Source of the DNA: Neptuniibacter victor
GTDB taxonomy: Bacteria > Pseudomonadota > Gammaproteobacteria > Pseudomonadales > Balneatricaceae
NCBI GenBank assembly: GCA_027943745.1
Contig: AP025763.1
Coordinates: 3,596,001 to 3,660,000 of the forward strand
Direction: 5' to 3'
DNA length: 64,000 nt
Below, piece by piece: positions 36,583-44,961 of this stretch. A program made the position numbers and the translations under genes. How positions within the stretch are numbered: the stretch's first letter is position 1; each line of letters begins with the position of its first letter. The notes under the pieces are model-generated. The model searched no databases, was not told the origin of the DNA, and was given only the letters and a program-made list of their open reading frames with translations.

Positions 36583-37320
36583 ATGAATCAAGTTATAGAA
36601 TTGCTTAATGCCCACCGCTCTATTCGCAAGTTTACTGACCGTAATGTAGAACAATCAACGATCAATACTCTCGTACAGGCTGGTCAATCCGCAGCGACCT
36701 CTAGCTTTATTCAAGCCTGTACAGTCATCCAAGTAAATGACCGCTCTAAACGAACATCAATCGCAGAATGGTCAGGAAACCAAAGCTATATTAGTGATGC
36801 CCATACATTCTTAGTTTTCTGTGCGGATATGAACCGCCATCAAATCAGTTGTGATATGCACAAGGCTGACATGTTATCGGGTTATACTGAACAATTCATA
36901 ACGGCAACCGTTGACTGCGCACTCTTCGCTCAAAATGTTGCTATTGCAGCAGAGTCTGAGGGGCTAGGTATTGTTTATATAGGAGGGTTACGCAATAAAA
37001 TTGACTTAGTTACCGAGACATTAAAGCTTCCTAACTTGGTCTACCCTGTATTTGGGATGTGCATAGGCTACCCAGATCAAGACCCTGAAGTAAAACCTCG
37101 GTTGCCATTAGATGTTATTCTAAAACAGGATCATTATGATGACCGCGATGATCCTAGTCTAATCGCGGAGTATGACCAGCAGGTCAAGGCTTACTATCAA
37201 AACAGAACCGGAGGTCAAAAGGATATGAGCTGGAGTGAACAGATCTCGGGGATGTTACAAAAAGAAGCACGTCCGCATATGCTTCATTTCTTACAATCCC
37301 GCGGCTTTTTACAGAAGTAA
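36583..37320 (+). CDS. nfsA: Oxygen-insensitive NADPH nitroreductase (NfsA-like)
   Basis: About 245 residues of the FMN-dependent nitroreductase family, NfsA type. The N-terminal HRSIRKFTDRNV holds FMN-contact residues. The middle contains EGLGIVYIGGLRN and FGMCIGYP, both typical of NfsA/FRP. The C-terminus has the long NfsA-type extension up to LQSRGFLQK. It reduces nitroaromatics and quinones with NADPH. A TTG at 36565 lies upstream in frame; the ATG at 36583 fits E. coli NfsA length (240). Confidence 0.9.
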   Translation: MNQVIELLNAHRSIRKFTDRNVEQSTINTLVQAGQSAATSSFIQACTVIQVNDRSKRTSIAEWSGNQSYISDAHTFLVFCADMNRHQISCDMHKADMLSGYTEQFITATVDCALFAQNVAIAAESEGLGIVYIGGLRNKIDLVTETLKLPNLVYPVFGMCIGYPDQDPEVKPRLPLDVILKQDHYDDRDDPSLIAEYDQQVKAYYQNRTGGQKDMSWSEQISGMLQKEARPHMLHFLQSRGFLQK

Positions 37321-37374
37321 AACGTGAATCGCGTTACAATGGGCCAATAATATACAATTTTATAGGAACTTAGG

Positions 37375-38607
37375 ATGACCGATCATATTGAAACAGGTGA
37401 GTCATTAGACCTTCTACTTGCCCGTCAACCTGTATTCAATAAAAGCCAAGATGTGGTTTCGTATTTACTGCTCTATCGTAATGATGACGAATCAGCACAA
37501 AAGACAATAAATGATCACTTGGCCACTTCTTCCGTTATTCTCAACACTTACGCCAGCATCTGCCAAGATGGCCAAGTCCGGTCACTACCCTGCTATATTA
37601 AAGTCACAGACAAAACGTTGATGGCAGAAAGCTTTCCTGAACTACCAAAAGAAAGCTTTATCCTCGAAATTCTTGGCCATTCCAATATCACCCCAGAACT
37701 GGTCGAAAGAGTAAAAGAACTCGGACAACAGGGCTATCGTCTAGCATTATCAGACTACCAACCTAACCCAAAGTTTGAACCTTTACTTAATCTTGTCCAC
37801 ATTCTAAAGCTTGATGTCCAAAGCATTGGGCTCGAAAAGATGCCCGCGCTTGTTAAAGAGTTACGCCCTTATCATCTAGAGTTATTGGCGGATAAGGTAG
37901 AAACCCAAGAAGAGTTTCGTAAATGCCATGAACTTGGTTTTGCTCTTTTTCAAGGTTACTTCCTAAGCAAACCAGAACCAATCAAAGGAAAAAAACTAGG
38001 TAGTAGTAAAGTTCTACTGTTACAGATGATGGTCGAGCTACAGAGTCCACAAGCCACTGCCCAGTCGGTCGAACAAATTGTCATTAACGACCCCCTTCTC
38101 ACCTACAGAATATTACGGGTCGTTAACTCCGCCGCGTTCAATTTCCCAAGAGAGATTGAATCTCTTTCCCACGCAATTAGTCTGCTTGGGTTCGACCAAA
38201 TTAGAAAATGGGTAAGCCTATTTCTAGTGACCGATACCCAAGAAAAGCCAGAAGAGCTAACACGTTCTATGCTAGCCCGTGGACGTATGTGCGAAGTTTT
38301 AGCAGAGATGCTGGGAAGAGAGCAGCCTATCAATAACTTTATTGCAGGCCTATTCTCTAAACTCGATGCTTTACTAGATATGGAGATGCCAGATCTTCTT
38401 CAGCAAGTTCCACTGCAGAATGATGTCAAAGCTGCATTACTTAACTATGAAGGACAGCTAGGGCAAATTTTAGAGCAAGTCTGCCGTTATGAAAGCGGCG
38501 AATTTGATAGCATGGACCTTTTGCTGGACCAATCCTTCTACGAGACCGCATATAGACACAGTTTAAACTGGTCGCAGCAGGTCATGGCGTCTCTAAGCGA
38601 TAATTAA
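37375..38607 (+). CDS. EAL-HDOD regulatory protein with degenerate EAL
   Basis: 410 residues: an N-terminal EAL-like domain (about 1-200) and a HDOD domain (about 205-395), the YuxH/CdgJ architecture. The EAL motif is lost (YLLLYRN where active enzymes have ELL.R), and the DDFGTG metal site reads SDYQPNP, so c-di-GMP hydrolysis is unlikely. The HDOD part has INDPLLTYRILRVVNSAAF and SLLGFDQIRKWV but no catalytic HD pair. CdgJ-type proteins act in motility and biofilm control; the role here is inferred. Confidence 0.88.
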   Translation: MTDHIETGESLDLLLARQPVFNKSQDVVSYLLLYRNDDESAQKTINDHLATSSVILNTYASICQDGQVRSLPCYIKVTDKTLMAESFPELPKESFILEILGHSNITPELVERVKELGQQGYRLALSDYQPNPKFEPLLNLVHILKLDVQSIGLEKMPALVKELRPYHLELLADKVETQEEFRKCHELGFALFQGYFLSKPEPIKGKKLGSSKVLLLQMMVELQSPQATAQSVEQIVINDPLLTYRILRVVNSAAFNFPREIESLSHAISLLGFDQIRKWVSLFLVTDTQEKPEELTRSMLARGRMCEVLAEMLGREQPINNFIAGLFSKLDALLDMEMPDLLQQVPLQNDVKAALLNYEGQLGQILEQVCRYESGEFDSMDLLLDQSFYETAYRHSLNWSQQVMASLSDN

Positions 38608-38623
38608 TAGCGCGCGACGATAG

Positions 38624-39367
38624 ATGCCTATTTTTGAAAATATAGAACTTACCTTCCTGCTTACCCTTGCCGCAGCCATTACATCCTTCATGACTGCGGC
38701 GATGGGAATAGGCGGAGGGGTTTTACTGTTAGCCATTCTTGCATCGACCCTCCCTCCTGCCGCCTTAATACCCGTTCATGGGCTAGTACAATTAGGTTCA
38801 AATGGAAATAGAGCGTGGATGACTCGCTCGCATATAGACTGGTCAATGGTGATTTTCTTTGGTGTAGGGGCGTTACTAGGCGCGACGGCAGCGTCCTTTA
38901 TTGTTATTCAGCTCCCTCTACACCTTATTCAACTCAGCGTAGCCCTTTTTATTCTCTTTTTAGTGTGGGGCCCTACACCAAAAGCGCAACAGATGAGCGA
39001 TAAAGGGCATATATTAGCCGGTGCCGGAACCACATTAGTTTCGATGTTTGTGGGTGCTACTGGGCCCCTTGTCGCAGGCTTCGTTCATAGACAAAGTTAC
39101 GATAAATTGACCGCCACCAGCACTTTAGCCACATGCATGAGTTTGCAACACTGCCTAAAGATGGCCGTCTTCACCCTGATCGGTTTCTCTTTTTGGCAAT
39201 GGCTACCACTCGTGGCCTTAATGATTTTAGGCGGCATGCTCGGCACATGGCTTGGCCTTAAAATGTTAAATAAAATTCCCCAACACCATTTCAGAAAAAT
39301 ATTTCGTTTTGTCATTACGCTATTAGCGATCCGATTATTGTGGCAAGCCTTCCTATCTTTTAATTGA
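38624..39367 (+). CDS. TSUP (TauE/SafE) family permease
   Basis: 247 residues with about 8 hydrophobic segments and the repeated small-residue motifs AAMGIGGGVLLL (about 25-36) and VGATGPLVAGF. These define sulfite/organosulfonate exporter-like TSUP proteins. Substrate unknown; sulfur-containing anions are typical. It lies 16 bp after the EAL-HDOD gene and is followed by a bidirectional terminator. Confidence 0.87.
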   Translation: MPIFENIELTFLLTLAAAITSFMTAAMGIGGGVLLLAILASTLPPAALIPVHGLVQLGSNGNRAWMTRSHIDWSMVIFFGVGALLGATAASFIVIQLPLHLIQLSVALFILFLVWGPTPKAQQMSDKGHILAGAGTTLVSMFVGATGPLVAGFVHRQSYDKLTATSTLATCMSLQHCLKMAVFTLIGFSFWQWLPLVALMILGGMLGTWLGLKMLNKIPQHHFRKIFRFVITLLAIRLLWQAFLSFN

Positions 39368-39371
39368 ACAC

Positions 39372-39400
39372 AAAAAAGGCAGCCAGATGGCTGCCTTATT
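39372..39400. terminator. Bidirectional terminator between TSUP and ilvD
   Basis: A 9-bp perfect stem (39376-39384 and 39389-39397), 4-base loop and flanking A-run. It serves the TSUP gene and can serve ilvD in the other direction. Confidence 0.85.
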
Positions 39401-39417
39401 AACATACAATTAACAAT

Positions 39418-41250
39418 TTAATCTAATTGAGAAAGATCACGTACAGCACCTGTATCCGCCGATGTTACCAACTTAGCGTAGGCTTTAAGTGCAGCAGAGA
39501 CTTTACGAGGCCTAGCCTCAGCAGGTTTCCAGCCCAACTTATCTTGCTCAACACGACGTGCCGCTAGCTCTTCATCAGAGAGCAACACATCGATTGTACG
39601 ATTTGGGATATCGATACGAATCATATCGCCATTGCGCACTAAACCAATCGCACCGCCCGCAGCAGCTTCTGGAGACGCATGCCCAATCGATAAACCAGAC
39701 GTACCACCTGAGAAACGGCCATCCGTTAGTAATGCGCAATCTTTGCCTAACCCTTTAGATTTGATGTATGAGGTCGGATACAGCATCTCCTGCATACCTG
39801 GACCACCTTTTGGTCCTTCGTAACGAACAATAACGACATCACCCGCTTTCACTTTATCATCTAGGATATTAGCAACCGCCTCATCCTGAGATTCAGTGAT
39901 ATGTGCTGGGCCTTCAAAGACCAGGATTGATTCATCAACACCGGCAGACTTCACAACACAACCATCTAATGCGATGTTGCCATACAGTACAGCTAAACCT
40001 CCTTCCAAAGAGAAAGCATTTTCAATAGAACGGATACAGCCATTTTCACGATCACCGTCCAATGTCGGCCAACGGGTTGCCTGACTAAATGCAACTTGAG
40101 TTGGAATACCTGCAGGGCCCGCTTTATAGAACTCCATAATTTCTGGCGTTGGGTTACGCATTATATCCCATTCATCCAGCGCATCTTTCATCGTCGGCGC
40201 ATGCACCGTTGGTACATCCGTATGCAGTTTTCCTGCACGATCCAGCTCACCCAAAATACCCATGATACCGCCTGCACGGTGAACATCTTCAATATGATAA
40301 TCCGGTGTATTAGGCGCAACTTTACATAACTGAGGCACAACACGTGACATACGATCGATATCTTTCAGCGTAAAATCAATCTCTGCTTCCTGAGCAATCG
40401 CTAGCAAGTGAAGAATCGTGTTAGTGGAGCCACCCATGGCAATATCAAGTGTGGTGCAGTTTTCAAATGCTTTAAAACCCACAGAGCGTGGTAATACACG
40501 TTCATCATCCTGCTCGTAATAACGCTTCGCAAGATCAACAATGGTACGGCCTGCTTTAAGAAATAATTTCTCTCGATCAGCATGTGTAGCAACGACAGTA
40601 CCATTACCAGGCAATGCTAAACCTAAAGCTTCAGCAAGGCAGTTCATTGAGTTCGCTGTGAACATACCCGAACAAGAACCGCAGGTAGGGCACGCTGAAC
40701 GCTCAACAGCATCCACTTCTTCATCTGATGCTGTCGGGTCCGCAGCCAAAACCATTGCATCTACCAAGTCCAATTTATGCTCAGACAGTTTCGTTTTGCC
40801 TGCTTCCATTGGGCCACCTGTAACAAAAATCACAGGGATATTGAGGCGCATGGCCGCCATCAGCATTCCCGGTGTGATTTTGTCACAGTTCGAGATACAT
40901 ACCAGCGCATCCGCACAGTGCGCATTAACCATGTATTCAACTGAATCAGCAATAATATCGCGAGACGGTAACGAATAAAGCATGCCGTCATGCCCCATTG
41001 CGATACCATCATCTACAGCGATAGTGTTAAATTCTTTAGCTACGCCGCCCGCTTTTTCAATTTCCCGCGCGACCAATTGCCCCATATCCTTAAGATGTAC
41101 GTGACCTGGAACAAATTGAGTAAAAGAGTTCGCCACTGCGATAATTGGCTTGTGGAAATCCTCATCCTTCATACCAGTCGCACGCCATAGTGCACGCGCA
41201 CCAGCCATATTACGACCCGCTGTCGATGTCTTAGAGCGATATTGAGGCAT
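39418..41250 (-). CDS. ilvD: Dihydroxy-acid dehydratase
   Basis: Converts dihydroxyisovalerate and dihydroxymethylvalerate to the keto acids in valine/isoleucine synthesis. The 610 residues carry Fe-S ligands Cys122 in NCDKITPGM and the cysteines of [11 protein letters not shown] (about 187-197). The active-site lysine region DKITPG is intact. The frame extends 43 codons upstream, but the ATG at 41250, preceded by AAGGG, matches E. coli (616). It is divergent from ald. Confidence 0.97.
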   Translation of the reverse strand: MPQYRSKTSTAGRNMAGARALWRATGMKDEDFHKPIIAVANSFTQFVPGHVHLKDMGQLVAREIEKAGGVAKEFNTIAVDDGIAMGHDGMLYSLPSRDIIADSVEYMVNAHCADALVCISNCDKITPGMLMAAMRLNIPVIFVTGGPMEAGKTKLSEHKLDLVDAMVLAADPTASDEEVDAVERSACPTCGSCSGMFTANSMNCLAEALGLALPGNGTVVATHADREKLFLKAGRTIVDLAKRYYEQDDERVLPRSVGFKAFENCTTLDIAMGGSTNTILHLLAIAQEAEIDFTLKDIDRMSRVVPQLCKVAPNTPDYHIEDVHRAGGIMGILGELDRAGKLHTDVPTVHAPTMKDALDEWDIMRNPTPEIMEFYKAGPAGIPTQVAFSQATRWPTLDGDRENGCIRSIENAFSLEGGLAVLYGNIALDGCVVKSAGVDESILVFEGPAHITESQDEAVANILDDKVKAGDVVIVRYEGPKGGPGMQEMLYPTSYIKSKGLGKDCALLTDGRFSGGTSGLSIGHASPEAAAGGAIGLVRNGDMIRIDIPNRTIDVLLSDEELAARRVEQDKLGWKPAEARPRKVSAALKAYAKLVTSADTGAVRDLSQLD

Positions 41251-41296
41251 TAGATTGACCCTTGAATTTATAGAATATTTATTTATCTGATGGCCG

Positions 41297-41305
41297 ATTA
41301 TAGCA
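41297..41305 (-). promoter_or_regulatory. Candidate extended -10 of ilvD
   Basis: On the minus strand it reads TGCTATAAT, an extended -10, about 46 bases before the ilvD ATG. The -35 is poor. No leader peptide with Ile/Val/Leu codons is seen. Confidence 0.5.
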
Positions 41306-41423
41306 GAATGATCGAACAAGCCACCTGCCGACGTATTGTTTTCTGCGCAACAGTACATGCCACGAATAGGTTTACCCATTCATTGACTACAATAAAGCTA
41401 ATAAAGAATATTGGAGGCATATT

Positions 41424-42533
41424 ATGCGCATAGGGATTCCTAAAGAGATTAAAGTGCATGAATACCGTGTTGGGTTAACCCCTTCAGGGGTTAAAGAGTT
41501 ATGTCATCAAGGCCATTCACTCTTTATAGAAAGCAAAGCAGGTGAAAAAATTGGGTTCAGTGACCAAGAATACGAACAAGCCGGCGCCATACTTTGCCAA
41601 TCTCCAGATGAAGTATGGCAGCAAGCCCAGCTAATTATTAAAGTAAAAGAACCGCTACCTGAAGAAACAAAAAAAATACGCGAAGAGCACATCCTATTCA
41701 CCTACCTTCATCTTGCAGCAAATCAATCCTTAACCACTTCGCTATTGCAAACAGGCTGCACAGCTATTGCCTATGAAACCATTACTGACCCCTTACACTG
41801 TCTGCCGTTACTCGCGCCAATGAGCGAAGTTGCAGGTCGAATGTCTGTACAAGCGGGAGCACATTGCTTAGAAATAGCGCAACAGGGACGAGGAGTGCTA
41901 CTCGGGGGAGTCCCAGGTGTCGCACCCGCTAAAGTTTCAATTATTGGCGGCGGCGTCGTCGGAAGCAACGCAGCTATTATGGCCTTGGGCCTTGGTGCAG
42001 ACACGACGATTTTTGATAACTCTCCCGACCGGTTACGTGCCCTAGACGCTCAGTTCCAAGGCCATTTAAAAACAATGTACTCAACGAAAGACAGCATTTA
42101 TCAAGCCATCTGCCAAAGCGATCTTGTTATAGGTGCCGTTTTAATCCCCGGAGCAGCAGCCCCTAAACTGGTGACCTACGAACATTTAAAACATATGCAG
42201 AAAGGTTCTGTTGTCGTAGATGTAGCCATCGATCAAGGAGGCTGCTTCGAAAGCAGCAGGCCTACTACGCATTCCGAACCGACATATATCGAGCAAGACA
42301 TTGTGCATTACTGCGTTGCTAATATGCCAGGAGCCGTTGCACGTACATCAACCCTGGCTTTAACCAATGCCACATTACCTTATGTACTTCAGTTAGCGAA
42401 TAACCATTGGAAAACGGTTATTAACAATGACCAACATTTCGCTAATGGACTTAATATTTCGGCAGGCCACATCTATTGTAAGGGCGTTGCAGATGCCTTT
42501 AATTATCCCGTGAGACCAATTGACCAACTATAA
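41424..42533 (+). CDS. ald: Alanine dehydrogenase
   Basis: NAD-dependent interconversion of alanine and pyruvate plus ammonia. The 369 residues begin MRIGIPKEIKVHEYRVGLTP, the family N-terminus with the substrate Arg. The Rossmann motif is IIGGGVVGSN (about 174-183) and the substrate-binding His/Lys region FTYLHLA is present. The start has a strong RBS (TTGGAGGC). A perfect hairpin follows the stop. Length matches Ald of Bacillus and Shewanella. Confidence 0.94.
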   Translation: MRIGIPKEIKVHEYRVGLTPSGVKELCHQGHSLFIESKAGEKIGFSDQEYEQAGAILCQSPDEVWQQAQLIIKVKEPLPEETKKIREEHILFTYLHLAANQSLTTSLLQTGCTAIAYETITDPLHCLPLLAPMSEVAGRMSVQAGAHCLEIAQQGRGVLLGGVPGVAPAKVSIIGGGVVGSNAAIMALGLGADTTIFDNSPDRLRALDAQFQGHLKTMYSTKDSIYQAICQSDLVIGAVLIPGAAAPKLVTYEHLKHMQKGSVVVDVAIDQGGCFESSRPTTHSEPTYIEQDIVHYCVANMPGAVARTSTLALTNATLPYVLQLANNHWKTVINNDQHFANGLNISAGHIYCKGVADAFNYPVRPIDQL

Positions 42534-42557
42534 ATTTTATAAGGTCTTGATCACATC

Positions 42558-42585
42558 CGTGCTGCACACTAATCTGTGCAGCACG
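42558..42585 (+). terminator. Strong hairpin after ald (no T-tract)
   Basis: A perfect 11-bp stem CGTGCTGCACA/TGTGCAGCACG (42558-42568, 42575-42585) with a 6-base loop. It lies 24 bases after the ald stop and before the small membrane gene. No T-run follows, so it may be a processing or attenuation hairpin rather than a classical terminator. Confidence 0.5.
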
Positions 42586-42604
42586 AGAATCATCGGGGTT
42601 AATT

Positions 42605-42853
42605 ATGTCAAATATCGATAAAAAAGAGATCCGTTCTGATAAATGGATGAGCCTACTCATAAAAACTGGCATTCCAATTGCGATTATCAGCATCATCTGT
42701 CTATGGACAGGGTGGTATTTCAAACTGCCTGAACTAGGCAACCTTTTCATTATTACCGCTGCAATCGCCCTTGCACTGGGCATGGCTTATAACGTTCGCT
42801 TTGTTATTTTGTCCGTACGTCAAATCAAAGCCAAGCAAGCTAAAGACAAATAA
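42605..42853 (+). CDS. Small two-TM membrane protein of unknown function
   Basis: 82 residues. There is a charged N-terminus, two hydrophobic segments (about 17-35 and 46-66) and a lysine-rich tail (RQIKAKQAKDK). I do not recognise the family. It lies 6 bp before the Crp/Fnr gene, so the two may be co-expressed. Confidence 0.7.
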   Translation: MSNIDKKEIRSDKWMSLLIKTGIPIAIISIICLWTGWYFKLPELGNLFIITAAIALALGMAYNVRFVILSVRQIKAKQAKDK

Positions 42854-42859
42854 TTAGAG

Positions 42860-43507
42860 ATGCCATCTTTATTTCAACACTATCCAGAACTTGCCCAACT
42901 GGATGATACGGGCGTAGCAATCATAAAACAGGCACAACGAATAAAAGTGCCTAGTAATACGGTGCTATTTCACCAGGGGGACCTTTGTAATAATTTTATT
43001 ATCGTTGTGTCGGGTACTGTTAAAGTTTTAGGCAGAAATAGCTCAGGCCGAGAAATCATTCTTTATCGTATTGAAGAAAAGGGAACGTGTGTACTAACAA
43101 CCTCTTGCTTGCTAGGCCACCAGCGCTATCCAGCCGAAGGTGTCAGCGAAACAGAAGTGCAAGCATACCTACTTCCACTGGATGCATTTACTTCAGCTCT
43201 CAACGACTCTCCTGGGCTACGCAACTTTATATTTTCGTCTTATGCTTCCCCCTTATCGGAGATGATTGAGCTTATACAAAGTATCGCATTTGAGAGCATA
43301 GAATCTCGACTCATCGAATATATACTGACTCACACCGACAGCAGTCTAGAAGTTAAAACTTCACATCAACAAATAGCGGATACATTAGGAACCGCCAGAG
43401 AAGTTGTCTCTCGCCATCTTAAAAAGCTAGAAACCCAAGGACTTATTCGTTTAAAGCGTGGATGCATTATTATTTGTGACCTGTATCACCTTGGTTCTGT
43501 GACTTAA
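42860..43507 (+). CDS. Crp/Fnr family transcriptional regulator
   Basis: 215 residues: an N-terminal cyclic-nucleotide-binding-like beta-roll (about 15-125) and a C-terminal winged helix. The helix-turn-helix is in TSHQQIADTLGTAREVVSRH. The four N-terminal cysteines of oxygen-sensing FNR are absent; Cys residues lie in GDLCNN and GTCVLTTSC, which could bind a different cofactor. The neighbouring DUF2892 gene is a frequent partner of this Crp/Fnr subgroup. The effector is unknown. Confidence 0.9.
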   Translation: MPSLFQHYPELAQLDDTGVAIIKQAQRIKVPSNTVLFHQGDLCNNFIIVVSGTVKVLGRNSSGREIILYRIEEKGTCVLTTSCLLGHQRYPAEGVSETEVQAYLLPLDAFTSALNDSPGLRNFIFSSYASPLSEMIELIQSIAFESIESRLIEYILTHTDSSLEVKTSHQQIADTLGTAREVVSRHLKKLETQGLIRLKRGCIIICDLYHLGSVT

Positions 43508-43536
43508 TCACAGAAGCCCAAATAAATTAACGCTAA

Positions 43537-43568
43537 GCTAACCCTAACTCAATTATTTAGGGATTAGC
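43537..43568 (+). promoter_or_regulatory. Hairpin covering the DUF2892 ribosome-binding site
   Basis: GCTAACCCTAA (43537-43547) pairs with TTAGGGATTAGC (43557-43568) with one bulged A. The stem contains AGGG (43559-43562), the likely Shine-Dalgarno of the gene starting at 43573. It may control translation; the two arms could also be a dyad operator in DNA. Confidence 0.4.
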
Positions 43569-43572
43569 GACC

Positions 43573-43770
43573 ATGAACAAGAACATTGGCACTGTTGATA
43601 AAATCATACGCGTATTCATTGGTGCATTACTTATCGCATTAGTATTTATAGGCCCACAAACTGCTTGGGGCTGGCTCGGAGTTCCTGTGATTCTTATCGC
43701 CCTATTTGGCTGGTGCCCTTTATATAAAGTGATAGGTTTCAGCACTTGTAAGCAATGCAAACAGAGCTAA
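43573..43770 (+). CDS. DUF2892 inner-membrane protein
   Basis: 65 residues: NIGTVDKIIRVFIGALLI at the N-terminus, two TM segments (about 11-29 and 33-50) and the cysteines in GWCPLYKVIGFSTCKQC. These features define DUF2892 proteins, often found with rhodanese or Crp/Fnr genes. The Cys pattern suggests a redox or persulfide link, but no activity is known. ATG start. Confidence 0.86.
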   Translation: MNKNIGTVDKIIRVFIGALLIALVFIGPQTAWGWLGVPVILIALFGWCPLYKVIGFSTCKQCKQS

Positions 43771-43910
43771 GTACTCATCCATACTAGGTGCTATCAGTAC
43801 TCTGCCTAATTTTGCCTCTGATAGCATCAAACCACTTCCATTCGGTTATTCACTCCCTATACAGCTTTATTCAGCTATGCTTCCAGCTTATTTCCAATAT
43901 AAGCATTAAC

Positions 43911-43927
43911 TAGAAATGACATTTCTA
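43911..43927. promoter_or_regulatory. Perfect palindrome upstream of the PepSY operon
   Basis: TAGAAATG-A-CATTTCTA is a perfect 8+1+8 inverted repeat about 62 bases before the PepSY ATG. It fits an operator for a dimeric regulator, perhaps the response regulator encoded downstream. No direct proof. Confidence 0.45.
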
Positions 43928-43988
43928 TTTACTACACAATAGATGATACGGGATACTAATCCTTACAAAAAAGTATGAGGTTTTGTTC

Positions 43989-44264
43989 ATGTTCAAATCA
44001 CAGCTTCGTTCTGCTGTGTTTATCACATTGCTTTTCTTAGGCACTAACCAGCACTCAATCGCATCAGAGCAACCGCAGATTGTTTCGCTGAAAGAAGCTA
44101 TTAATACTGCGACTCAAACAGTCGGTGGTGATGTGATTAAAACAGAAACATCTGAATATAATGGCAAAGCCGTTTTCATTATCCGCATCGTCAACGAAGG
44201 ACGCGTAAAAGATATCCTAATTGATAGCTTAAGCGGTGAAATTGTTAAGCCTGACATGGAGTAG
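43989..44264 (+). CDS. Secreted PepSY-domain protein
   Basis: 91 residues with a signal peptide (hydrophobic at about 10-20, cleavage near SIASE) followed by one PepSY domain. Typical elements are SLKEAINTATQTVGGDVIKTE and VKDILIDSLSGEIV. PepSY proteins of this size are thought to modulate proteases or sensor kinases in the periplasm. It starts with the ATG at 43989 behind GAGG and lies 7 bp before a response regulator and kinase pair, the usual PepSY-PhoPQ-like arrangement. Confidence 0.85.
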   Translation: MFKSQLRSAVFITLLFLGTNQHSIASEQPQIVSLKEAINTATQTVGGDVIKTETSEYNGKAVFIIRIVNEGRVKDILIDSLSGEIVKPDME

Positions 44265-44271
44265 TATTAGA

Positions 44272-44961
44272 ATGAAATTATTGGTTGTTGAGGATGATCC
44301 TGATCTACGTCGCCAGCTAGTCACCGCATTAAGTAGCAATAACTATACGGTAGAAGAAACCGCTGATGGTGAAGAAGCATTATACATGGGTGAAGAATAC
44401 CCATACGATCTAGCCATTGTCGATTTAGGTTTACCTAAACTATCGGGCATTGAGGTCATTAAACGCTGGCGTGAAGCAGGCAAAGAATTTCCAATCATAA
44501 TTTTAACTGCGCGCGGCGATTGGCAAGATAAGGTAGAAGGCTTGGAAGCCGGAGCTGACGATTATCTGGTTAAGCCCTTCCATATGGAGGAGCTTACAGC
44601 ACGCTTAAATGCGCTACTGCGCAGAGCTGCGGGCCATGCTAAACCCGTTCTAGAGTTCGGGCCACTCAAAATCGATACGACAGGCCGGGTAGTATACCGT
44701 CACGATGAAGCGGTTAAATTAACCAGCTATGAATATCGTACTTTTGAATATCTGGTTTTGCATGCAGGTAAAACAATCTCTAAAAGCGAGCTAACGGAAC
44801 ACTTATATCACCAAGACTTTGACCGTGATAGCAATGTGTTAGAAGTGTTTATTCGACGTTTACGCCAGAAGCTAGACCCTGATCAGGATCTACAGCCAAT
44901 CACTACAGTACGTGGTTTAGGCTATCGGTTTGCATTAAGCACGGATAAGGACAGCGAGTGA
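44272..44961 (+). CDS. OmpR-family response regulator (PhoP/QseB-like)
   Basis: 229 residues: a receiver domain (acidic EDDPD at 8-12, phosphoacceptor Asp51 in IVDLGLP, Lys in DYLVKPF) and a C-terminal winged helix (KLTSYEYRTFEYL, SNVLEVFIRRLRQKL). The signature is like PhoP, which responds to low Mg2+ or antimicrobial peptides, but the stimulus cannot be read here. Start at the ATG 44272, not the upstream in-frame codon. The stop overlaps the kinase GTG by 4 bases. Confidence 0.92.
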   Translation: MKLLVVEDDPDLRRQLVTALSSNNYTVEETADGEEALYMGEEYPYDLAIVDLGLPKLSGIEVIKRWREAGKEFPIIILTARGDWQDKVEGLEAGADDYLVKPFHMEELTARLNALLRRAAGHAKPVLEFGPLKIDTTGRVVYRHDEAVKLTSYEYRTFEYLVLHAGKTISKSELTEHLYHQDFDRDSNVLEVFIRRLRQKLDPDQDLQPITTVRGLGYRFALSTDKDSE

